From the NCBI GenBank assembly GCA_905221605.1, contig CAJNDS010002257.1:467422-531421 (forward strand): 64,000 nucleotides of DNA, written 5' to 3'. The first letter of the stretch is position 1, and the number at the start of each line of letters is the position of its first letter. The translations under genes were made by a program, and so were the position numbers. Below, piece after piece: positions 1 to 8,100 of this stretch. Below the pieces are notes generated by a model. It was not told the DNA's origin and made no database searches. It saw only the letters and a list, made by a program, of their open reading frames with translations. This DNA comes from Symbiodinium natans (taxonomy: Eukaryota; Sar; Dinophyceae; Suessiales; Symbiodiniaceae).

Positions 1-845
1 GCCCTGCCACAATTTCCAACACCTTGATCTTCGTGTCGGTGTGCCCTGCCACGATTTCGACCACCTTGACCGTTGTGTCGGTGTCCCTTGCCACCATTTG
101 GGACACCTTGACCTCCGTGTTGGTGTGCCCTGCCACAATTTCAAACACTTTCACCTTGTGTGCCCAGCACTATTGCAAAACCCTGACCGTGTCGGTGTGC
201 TTTGCCACGATTTCGAACACCTTGACTGCCGTGTTGGTGTGCCCTGCCACGAACACCTTGACCCCCGTTTTGGTGTGCCCTGCCACGATTTCAGACCTGC
301 CACGATTTCGCACACCTTGACCTTCATGTCGGTGTGCCCTGCATTCTGGACATCACCTCCGTGTCTGCACTGCCACTTTTTTGACCTCCGTGTCAGTGTG
401 CCCTGCCACGATTTCGGACACCTTGACCTCCGTGTCGGTGTGCCTGGCCACAATTTCACCTTGCTCTCCGTGTCGGTGTTCCCTGCCACGATTTCGAACA
501 CCTTGACCTTTGTGTCGGTGTGCCCTGCCACGATTTCGAAAACCTTGAAATCCGTGTGTCGGTGTGCCCTGCCACGTTCAAGGTGTCCGAATTCATGGCA
601 GGGCACACCGACACGAAGGTCAAGGTGTTCGAAATCGTGACAGGGCCCACCGACGCAGAAAGCAAGGTGTTCGGAATTGTGGCAGCACACGTCAAGGTGT
701 CCGAAATCGTGGCAGGCGACACGGAGGTCAAATCGTGGCAGGGCGCAACGACACGGAGGTCAAGGAGCGCGAAATCCTGGCAGGGCGCACCGACATGACG
801 CTCGAAATCGCGGAAGGGCACACCGAACGGAAGTCGATGAAGAAG
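1..845. repeat. 42-bp minisatellite with an orientation switch
   Basis: About twenty diverged copies of a roughly 42-bp unit (core 'ccctgccacgatttcgaaca') run from position 1 to about 574. The same unit then continues in reverse complement to about 845. The switch is a palindrome with perfect 19-bp arms at 556-574 and 596-614. The reading frames across this block are translations of the repeat on both strands and are not genes. Unit spacing varies through small indels. Confidence 0.85.
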
Positions 846-871
846 CGGGATGTGACAACACAATCCGATGG

Positions 872-1836
872 CTCTCTCTTAAGTGGGAGTGTCCCCGCAC
901 CCCTACATTACAGCTGAGAGGATCGGAGATTGAAGTTTCGAGTATACAGTCCCAGGACGAAACGGGATTATATTCCACTTTCGACCCTCTCAGTAGCTCA
1001 TCTGTGCCCCGATTACCCGCCCCGAAATTTGCGGAGTAGGAGGAATCGCATCACAGTGCAGTTCTGGGCTGCGGACCTGTGGAGTGCCACAAGGGGAACA
1101 GGGAAGAGAAAAAAAAACCAGCCCCACCTCAGCCCCAAAAAACCCAACCCCAGCCCAGCCCCAAGCCCACCCCAGCCCCAGCCCCAAAAAAAACCCAGCC
1201 CCACCTCAGCCCCAAGCCCAGCCCAGGCCCAGCCCAAAAAAGCCCAGCCCCACCCCAGCCCCACCCAGCCCCAGGCCCAGCCCAGCCCCAGCCCCAAGCC
1301 CACCCCAGCCCCAGCCCCACCCCAAAAAACCCAGCCCCAGCCCAGCCCAGCCCCACCCCCCCAACCCACCCCAGCCCCAAGCCCACCCCAGCCCCAGCCC
1401 CAGCCCCAGCCCCAGCCCCAAGCCCACCCCAGCCCCAGCCCCACCCCAGCCCCAACCCCTATCCCCCTATCTCCCCCCCATCTCCCCCCATCTCCCCCTT
1501 ATCTCCCCCCCATCTCCCCATCTCCCCCCCCAGCCCCCCAGCCCACCCCCAGCCCCCAGCCCCCAAGCCAAGCCAGAGAAGCAGGGCAGAAAAGAAAGCC
1601 AACCCCAGCCCCCAGCCCCAAGACTCCACAGGTCCGCAGCCCAGAACTGCACTGTGATGCGATTCCTCCTACTCCGCAAATTTCGGGGCGGGTAATCGGG
1701 GCACAGATGAGCTACTGAGAGGGTCGAAAGTGGAATATAATCCCGTTTCGTCCTGGGACTGTATACTCGAAACTTCAATCTCCGATCCTCTCAGCTGTAA
1801 TGTAGGGGTGCGGGGACACTCCCACTTAAGAGAGAG
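872..1836. mobile_element. Fold-back (MITE-like) element with 214-bp inverted repeats and a CCCCAGCC core
   Basis: Positions 872-1085 are repeated as an apparently perfect reverse complement at 1623-1836; the peptides translated from the two arms are identical. The 538-bp centre (1086-1622) is almost pure C, A and G on the plus strand, built from CCCCAGCC and CCCCAT-type units. The outer ends read ctctctcttaag and cttaagagagag. No transposase is encoded and no clear target-site duplication is visible, so this would be a non-autonomous or hairpin-derived element. Near-identity of the arms suggests recent formation or gene conversion. The proline-rich frames over the core are not genes. Confidence 0.75.
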
Positions 1837-3110
1837 GTGGTTTCGCACGCCACGTACGTCCACGTTCCGCGTCCACGTTCCGCACGCCACGTTTCGCGCG
1901 TACCTCGTCTTCACCCCGCCGGTTGGGCACCCCCGAGGTTCAGCAGGAGCAGCACCTGACCTGAGACACTGCAACAGCGTTGTCTCAGCTCGGTTGTGTT
2001 GTCTCTGCTCCCCCCCACCCCCGAGGTTAAGTGTTGCCTCAGCTGTCTCAGTCTCGGCGTCCCACCACGGCAGAGGAGCAGCAGGAGCACAGCGACCTCT
2101 ACCCCCCGCCGGTTGGGCACCCCCGAGTTTCCACTAGTGTTGTCTCAGCTCGGTTGTTCTCGGCGTCCCACCATGTCGGGGGGCAGCTAGTCTCGGTCAC
2201 GGGAGTCCCCCCACCCAACAGCGAGGAGCACCTGAGAGCCCATCCCGGGGAATCCTCGGGATTGCACAGGGCACGGCTGTCAGCGCCACCACCCCCGAGT
2301 TCAGCAGGAGCAGCGACCTGAGACACTGCAACAGCGTTGTCTCAGCTCGGTTCTCGGCGTCCCCAGCCGCAGCTCCCCCGCCCGGTTGGGCACCCCCGAG
2401 ACACTGGTGTTGTCTCAGCTCGGTTGTGTTGTCTCTCGGCGTCCACGGCAGCTCCCCGCACCCCCGAGGTTCAGCAGCATGGTGTTGCCTCAGCTCGGTT
2501 GTGTTGTCTCGGCGTCCACGGCAGCTCCCCCACCCCCGAGGTTCAGGAGCGAGAAGTGGTTGTCAGTAATGTGGGGCGGGAGGGGCACTTCCATCTAAGA
2601 GAGACGTTCGGGCTCTCATATCAGACTTCGAAGAAGTTAGGGACGGCATCCCTCACTTCCAATACCCCGGCCAGGGCCAGCGATACACGCCAATGGCCGA
2701 CCTGCGCACCACTCTGCTCGTGGTGCTGCGCCTCAGGAGGGGTCCCGGGTGGGGACTCGGGAACAGACTCTGCGGGGTAATTACCCCGGAAGACTGCACC
2801 CCCGAGGTTCAGCAGCGTAGTCAGCTCGGTTGTTCTCGGCGTCCACGGCAGCTCCCCGCCCGGTTGGGCACCCCCGAGTTTCCACTAGTGTTGTCTCAGC
2901 TCGGTTGTGTTGTCTCAGTCTCGGCGTCCCACCGGTGGCAGGTCCTCGGGGGGCAGCTAGTCTCGGTCACGGGAGTCCCCCCACCCAACAGCGAGGAGCA
3001 CCTGAGAGCCCATCCCGGGGAATCCTCGGGATGCAGCACAGCGAAAGTTTCGGGACAAATCGCCGAAATTTGCGGCCACGATGAATGTTGCCGTTTGGCA
3101 TAATCCGATT
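1837..3110. repeat. GC-rich dispersed repeat block without genes
   Basis: Short modules recur in different orders. One contains cggttgggcacccccgag (about 1919, 2108, 2385, 2858). Another contains ctcagctcggttgtgttgtc. A longer stretch ending in cacctgagagcccatcccgg appears near 2207-2262 and again near 2977-3032. A partial copy of the fold-back element end lies at about 2588-2607. No protein family is recognised and the frames look like repeat translations. Confidence 0.6.
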
Positions 3111-3377
3111 GGGCACCCGTTTGCGAGCCTGGATGCCGTCGTTTGGGCAGCTCGGCCCATCCCGGAGAATCCTCGGGATGGGGGGCAGCGAGGGGGGGGG
3201 CATGAGACATGCGTGTGGAGATGTCCGAAGTAGATACGCGCTGTATCCACTTCGGACAATTGCAGCGGCCACCAGAACAGGACAGCAAGAAAGCATAAGT
3301 GTCACTTATGTTTCATCAGCGGTGTCGAAAATGCCGTTGTTTGGGCAGCCCGGTCCATCCCGGGGAATCCTCGGGAT
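2242..3377. repeat. Four copies of a short hairpin, ATCCCG...CGGGAT
   Basis: The same imperfect palindrome occurs at 2242-2262, 3012-3032, 3159-3179 and 3357-3377. Arms are ATCCCG and CGGGAT with a 9-base centre. The last two copies share a longer context (gtttgggcagc followed by cggyccatcccgg), so this hairpin travelled with flanking sequence. Function unknown. Confidence 0.7.
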
Positions 3378-5212
3378 GGGCCCCTCAGACCTGCGCAGGG
3401 CGCCTGCAACACAATTTCAACATAACTGCGAGTTATGTTCCCAATCCTGTGGCTAGATGCGGGGAGATGTCCGCAGTAGACACGCGCTGTGTCAACTGCG
3501 GACTTCGCGTGCACCTGGCAACATTCCAGGTGATGGCGAGGAGCAGGGAGGAGGCAGCGAGGAGGGCAAATGCGGCCTATGACTTCGTTGTGGAATTCTA
3601 CCCGAGCATGTGTCAAAAACTAACACATGCCCTGTTGCGAATTCCACGTTGGTGGAACCGAAAACTGGGGCCTGCTGCAGTCAGGCACACCTCTCAAATT
3701 GATGGGTGTCCCCGCCCTAGCTTCGCACGACGGTCCGTCCTTGCAGAGTTCGAGGTTTTGTGTTAAAAAGTGGCACAAAATAAATTCCGAGGATACTAGC
3801 GGGCTACTTCCAGGAATTGGAGGTTAGCGACACGATCGCTAACCTCCAATTCCCATTCGAGCAGGGACGCTGAAGGTCCGAGGATACTAGCGGGCCACTT
3901 CTAGGAATTGACTCACTCCGTGAGTCAATCAAGGGCATGGGGTTCTGAACTGGAAGCAAATTGAAGGATACCGTCCTTCAATTAATTGTACGACATTTTC
4001 GTACAAAGCCCGTCCTGGGGGCTTACCGTGAAGTGTGTTAAAAAGTGACACACTTCCAGTTCCGGGAAGGAATTGGCAGTTTCTCAAATAGTGAGAAACT
4101 GTCGGAGGTCGCGGCCGACATAGCTGAACCGGCAGTGTGCCAAAAAGCGGCACACTGCCGGAACTGGTGAGCGGCGATTGACCGATGCTTTCGGTCAATG
4201 CTGTCGGTCAATGCTGTCGGTCAAATTCGCGTATTGGAAGTTAGGCAAAATGTGCCTAACTTCCCGGTACACGACTTCGTTGCGCAACGAGAGCGAAAAT
4301 GGCCGATGTCCGCAGTGGTGAATAGAATTCACGACTGCGGACAAGTCGCAACGCTGCGCAACGAGAGCCAAAATGACCGGTGAACTAATTGAAGGTTAAA
4401 AACCTTCATTGCGTGCGCTGCTCAACGAGAGCGAAAATGGTCGGAAAGGCCAGTGTCCGAAGTGGGTGATTCCACCCCCCACTTCGGACAAGCCGCAACG
4501 CTGCGCAACGAGAGCGAAAATGGCCGATGTCCGCAGTGGGTGATTCCGCCCCCCACTGCGGACAAGCCGCTGCGCAACGATGGCCAATGATCGAAGTGGA
4601 CGTTGGGAACTGCCACTTCGGACGCTGCTCAACGAGAGCGAAAATGGCCGGAAAGGCCAATGTCCGAAGTGGGTGATTCCACCCCCCACTTCGGACAAGC
4701 CGCAACGCTGCTCAATGAGGGGCTTCCAGGGTTGTCCGCAGTGGCCAATGGGAGTGTCCACTGCGGACAAGGTGCTATAAAAGCAAACATTGCCAAAAAA
4801 AGCCCGTGTGGATAGGTTGTGGATTTATATACTTTCCAGGGCCTCACTTTTCGGCAAGGCCGATGTCCGAAGTTGCATCAGGTGTAACTTCGGACAAGCC
4901 GCAACGCTGCGCGATGCAGCCGAAAATGGCCTTCCAGGGCCTTGTCCGAAGCAATGGGATTGGCCACTTCGGACAAGTCGCTTTCAGAGCAAACAGTGCC
5001 AAAAAAGGGCCGTACGGATAGGTTACGGGTTTGTAAACTTTCCAGGGCACTTTTCGGCAGGGCCCCTGGAATTGGCAGACCTGAAGTTACCGAAAATATC
5101 GGTAACTTCAGGTCCGCAGATGCATCTCCCAGGTGCAACTGCGGACCTGAAGTTACCGATATTTTCGGTAACTTCAGGATGTCCGCAGTTACATCTCCCA
5201 GGTGTAACTGCG
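3222..5212. repeat. Dense array of short perfect hairpins with covarying arms
   Basis: At least 25 hairpins follow each other with little spacing. Examples (arm/loop/arm): 3222-3258, 3294-3310, 3419-3439, 3469-3503, 3813-3853 (18-bp perfect stem), 4129-4161 (13-bp stem, loop aaaaagc), 5080-5112, 5112-5146, 5146-5178. Many share the stem tgtccgaagt/acttcggaca or the variant tgtccgcagt/actgcggaca, where a base change in one arm is matched in the other. Loops recur (gcgct, aaata, tctcccagg, ttaaaaagtg). From about 4270 to 4760 hairpins sit in a tandem unit containing caacgctgcgcaacgagagc. No coding frame is convincing. Arm covariation means the palindrome, not the sequence, is maintained or copied. 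Nearby viral-like genes have similar hairpins in their gaps. Confidence 0.85.
5080..5212. repeat. Four hairpins packed back to back at the 3-prime end of the 5215-5745 gene
   Basis: Hairpins at 5080-5112, 5112-5146, 5146-5178 and about 5183-5212 abut with essentially no spacer. The first and third have the same 14-bp stem but complementary-sense loops (aaata, tattt). The second and fourth have the same loop (tctcccagg) but differ by a compensated pair in the stem (tgca/tgca versus taca/tgta). The block begins three bases beyond the stop of the minus-strand gene at 5215, so a role in transcript ending is possible. Confidence 0.75.
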
Positions 5213-5214
5213 AG

Positions 5215-5745
5215 TCACTTTTCGAATTGCAAGGGCTCGCGCGGGTCGTCCGCGAGGCGCTGCCCCGAGCAGTTCGCGTGAACGACGCGGTAGCCCATCG
5301 CTGCGCTCTCGGCGCCGACGGCCTTGGCCAGCAGCACGAGGCGCTCCTCGCGGCGGGGCAGGAGCTTCAGGGCGGCCTCGTCCAGGCGCTCCACGTCCTT
5401 GGGCACCTCGAGGTAGTGGTCCCTCGTGCCCCGGCACTGCTCGCAGAAGTCCTTGTGGCACTGGTCCGCGAATTCGTTGGCGTTGCGGGCCGGGAAGCGC
5501 AGCTGGTTCCAGCACCTGTTGGCACTGGCCAGGTGCAACAGATCGCGCACCGCGTGGAAGCCCGCATTGTCGCAGACGCCCGCCCTGATCATGCGATCCG
5601 CCTCCCAGATTCCGCCCTCGTCCTCTTCTTTGGGCACCTGATCCGTCCAGGGGCAGAGCCAGGGCACGAGGCCCGCGGGCCCGCCCGGGAACACGTCCTC
5701 GAGGGACTTGGGGGCGCGGCGGGCGCACTTGCACGGGGGCTCCAT
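5215..5745 (-). CDS. Small cysteine-rich protein of the virus-like cassette
   Basis: A 176-aa frame starts at an ATG and ends at TGA. Cysteines are clustered (CxC at residues 5-7 and a CHKDFCEQC stretch near the middle), with several histidines, which suggests a zinc-binding fold. No family is recognised. It has coding-like composition unlike the arginine-rich shadow frames across it. A TATA-like motif shared with the next upstream gene lies about 65 bases before the ATG, and the hairpin array begins directly after the stop. The product may be a late or regulatory protein of the cassette, but its role is unknown. Confidence 0.6.
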   Translation of the reverse strand: MEPPCKCARRAPKSLEDVFPGGPAGLVPWLCPWTDQVPKEEDEGGIWEADRMIRAGVCDNAGFHAVRDLLHLASANRCWNQLRFPARNANEFADQCHKDFCEQCRGTRDHYLEVPKDVERLDEAALKLLPRREERLVLLAKAVGAESAAMGYRVVHANCSGQRLADDPREPLQFEK

Positions 5746-5801
5746 GTCCTTCCACGGCCACGCAGGGTCCTCCAGTGCTCCTTCGCGAAGTGTCTTGGCT
5801 G

Positions 5802-5833
5802 GTTTGGCAGTATAAGGCGGCGCACCGCCCGCC
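5802..5833 (-). promoter_or_regulatory. Shared TATA-containing upstream motif, copy 1
   Basis: On the minus strand this reads GC-rich sequence, then CGCCTTATACTGCCAAACC, about 65 bases before the ATG at 5745. The same arrangement with two changes (TATACTATCAAACC) lies before the ATG at 6983. Conservation in an otherwise diverged gap suggests a promoter of the viral-like genes. Dinoflagellate host genes usually lack TATA boxes. Confidence 0.5.
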
Positions 5834-5897
5834 GGGGCGAGTGCCCACTAGCCGGCAGTAGCAGCTTGAACGCGCCACCAAGAACTCGCCAGCGAGC

Positions 5898-6262
5898 ATG
5901 TCGGAAAATATCCGACATGCCCCGTGTCAACTTCCCCCCAGAACTCGCCAGCGGGCATGACCCAAAAAATGGGACATGCCCTGTTTCCAATTCCCCGCGC
6001 CACCAATGCACAGGGTAGCGGAACTCTACGAGGGCATCAACCAGGTTGGTGCCTGTTTGCGAGGGGAAGCTGGGCCCCTTGTCCGAAGTCCAACCTGGAA
6101 CATTGGACTTCGGACACGACCATGTGTCAATAAATGACACATGCCCCGTTTCAAATTCCGCAGCTTGAACTCGCCACCGAGCATCAACCAGGTTGGTGCC
6201 TGTTTGCGAGGGGAAGCTGGGCCCCTTGTCCGAAGTCCAACCTGGAACATTGGACTTCGGAC
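5898..6262. repeat. Intergenic hairpins with an exact 82-bp direct duplication
   Basis: The gap between the genes ending at 6283 and starting at 5745 holds at least five hairpins: stem gcatgtcgga at about 5898, gcatg-ccca at about 5957, catgtgtca at 6121, and a 13-bp stem gtccgaagtccaa at 6081-6115 repeated at 6228-6262. The last belongs to an 82-bp direct repeat, 6034-6115 and 6181-6262, with no difference seen. The stems match the 3.2-5.2 kb array in style and sequence (gtccgaag/cttcggac). Confidence 0.75.
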
Positions 6263-6282
6263 GCTGGCCTGGTCGTCGTTAT

Positions 6283-6983
6283 CTACGGCACGACCTTGGT
6301 GACGTGCTTCAGCCAGAGCTTCGGGGAGATTTCGTAGACGCCCTTCTCCAGCTCCCTGAACCCGCTGAGCCCGCGCAGGCTTGGGTAGCAGGAGATCACG
6401 GGCTCGCGGCGGGCCAGCACGGCCAAGGCCGAGGCCTCGGTCTCGCGGACCCTGTAGCTGGGTCCAATGGGAGACCAGCCGAATTTGCCCTCCACGGTGA
6501 AGCGCAGCTTCTGGCCCAGCACGTGCAGCTCGTAGAGCTCTCTCGGCTGGGCCGCGCGCTCCGGCTGCGACGGCTCCGACGGCCGCTCGGGCTCCAACGG
6601 CTGTGCCACCGACGGCTCCGAAGGCTGTGCTGCTGCCAACGGCTCCTCCAAAGGCTCGGGCCGTGCGGCGGGGGCCACCTCCGAAGGCCGCGAAGGGCGG
6701 CGGCGGGCCTCCGAAGGCCGCGAAGGGTGGCGGCGGGCGGGGGCGCCTCCGAAGGCCGCGAAGGGTGGCGGCGGGTGGGGGCCACCGCGATGTGGCGGCG
6801 GGCCTGGCGGCGGGCCTGGATGCCCTGCTCGCGCTGGGGCTCCAGAACCCGGAGCTCCTTCTCGTATTGCGCAATCTCGCGGGGGAGCAGAGCGCGAGAC
6901 CTCTTGCTCTGGGTGCGGCCAGTCTTCACCATCCTGGCGAGGTACTGGATGCGCTTCGCCTCCGGCGCGTACTGGCTCGGCAT
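6283..6983 (-). CDS. Cassette protein with PSE-rich repeat linker, frameshifted
   Basis: The N-terminus starts at the ATG at 6983 (MPSQYAPEAKRIQ) and has a basic, probably helical head. It then enters a repeat built from the bases tccgaaggccgcgaagg, read as RPSEA or PSEPSE. The conserved-looking C-terminus (ELYELHVLGQKLRFTVEGKF to KHVTKVVP) is in another frame, so an indel in the repeat has broken the gene at about 6.70-6.78 kb. Intact length would be about 230 aa. The same PSE repeat occurs in the 14803-15225 gene, suggesting shared low-complexity linkers. Family unknown. Upstream lies the second copy of the TATA-like motif. Confidence 0.5.
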
Positions 6984-7029
6984 GGCGGCTGCTCGAATTG
7001 ACTTTTCGGGTTGTGAGCTCGGGTGCTCG

Positions 7030-7062
7030 GTTTGATAGTATAAGGCGAGGCATCGCCCGCCG
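7030..7062 (-). promoter_or_regulatory. Shared TATA-containing upstream motif, copy 2
   Basis: On the minus strand this reads GGCGATGCCTCGCC, then TTATACTATCAAACC, about 55 bases upstream of the ATG at 6983. It matches the motif at 5802-5833 over roughly 30 bases with few changes, including the GC-rich block on the distal side. Confidence 0.5.
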
Positions 7063-7119
7063 CCGCGCGTGGCAGAAGCGGCTGGCCGGGAGTTTGAACG
7101 CACCGAGCTGGGTGCCCAA

Positions 7120-8100
7120 TCAGGGGGTTTCCCGGACCTCCCGAAGCATCTGCGAGAACGTCCTCCTCCGCGGCGCCGCGGGTGCAGCATCAGCTGGTGC
7201 TGGTGCGTCAGCGTTTGCAACAGCGTCAGCGTTTGCTGGTGCTGGTGCTGGCGCAAGGACTCCCCTCCGGAGCCGTCGGAGGTGCAAGGGCGTGCGGGGC
7301 CTCGTCAGCCGCGCCTTGGGCTCCGCGGAGCCGCGGGGCACGGGCAGCGCGTGCTTCAGCAGCGTCTCCGTGCCGTCCGTGGCGCGCGCCACCATGGAGT
7401 CGTAGGAGGCCAGCTGCTTCACGGGCCCGTACTGGGGCTGGAAGCTCCTCTGCGCGTTCGTGGGCGCGCGGAAGGCCTCCGCCTCCGCGAGACGCCGCTG
7501 CCTGCCCGCCGTCAGCTCCCGGTTGTGCTGGAACTTCCGAGCGTTGTCCTGGTAGACGCGGAACGTGGTGGCCGGCTGCTCCTCCACGTCCTCGGGCGCC
7601 GCGTGCACCGCCTCGTGCGGGCGCTTGTTGTATGCACGCGTCGCGTCCGGCAGGTGCTCGTTCCACCTTCCACCTTCTCGGGCCACCGCGCCCGCCAGGT
7701 CTTTCTTCAGCGTTTGAATCGTTCGGTCCAGCACGGCCGTGGCGTTTCGATCGGAGGGGTCCTTCACGCGGTGCACCACCGGGTCCGGCAGAGCCGCCTC
7801 CAGGCCCGCGAACTCGTTGCCTTTGTCAGTCGTAACGACATAATTGGTCTCGCCCTGCACCAGGTCCGGGATGAGCCCCCGGGCGGCCGCCGTCACGGTC
7901 TCCGCGCGCTTGTCGGGCAGGGCCATCGTCGCCGCCTCCCGCGTGAAGACGTCGCTCACGACGAGGCCGTACTTCTGTCGGCCAGGGCCACGGGTGTTCA
8001 AACTGAAGTCGATGAGATCCGCCTGCAGGCGGGTGTTGGGCCCCTCGGCCGCGCTCTTGCCCAGAGACCGGGGCTTGGGCGCGAGCACCTGCCGCGCCAC
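7120..8100 (-). CDS. rve-type DDE integrase, N-terminally truncated, third acidic residue is Asp
   Basis: The retroviral-type integrase core is recognisable. LQADLIDF carries the first Asp (about residue 28) and VVTTDKGNEF the second (about 92). The helix that normally carries Glu reads NATAVLDRTIQTLKKDL, placing Asp at about 125 with 32 residues between. The last 90 residues are Pro/Ala-rich and end in RRRTFSQMLREV. The frame has no ATG: 8100 is GTG, and upstream it runs into the end of the fibre gene, so the zinc-binding N-terminal domain is missing. Polinton-like viruses use such integrases for chromosomal insertion. D-D-D may be a lineage variant or loss of activity. Confidence 0.75.
   Translation of the reverse strand: MARQVLAPKPRSLGKSAAEGPNTRLQADLIDFSLNTRGPGRQKYGLVVSDVFTREAATMALPDKRAETVTAAARGLIPDLVQGETNYVVTTDKGNEFAGLEAALPDPVVHRVKDPSDRNATAVLDRTIQTLKKDLAGAVAREGGRWNEHLPDATRAYNKRPHEAVHAAPEDVEEQPATTFRVYQDNARKFQHNRELTAGRQRRLAEAEAFRAPTNAQRSFQPQYGPVKQLASYDSMVARATDGTETLLKHALPVPRGSAEPKARLTRPRTPLHLRRLRRGVLAPAPAPANADAVANADAPAPADAAPAAPRRRTFSQMLREVRETP

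Noticed and set aside
930-1718. Proline/alanine-rich open frames of 60-262 aa on both strands
   Set aside because: They are translations of the CCCCAGCC core and of the inverted arms; all frames are open because the repeat lacks stops.
3222-5212. CRISPR array
   Set aside because: Repeats are palindromes of varying sequence and spacing with no unique spacers of constant length, and no cas genes; the context is eukaryotic.
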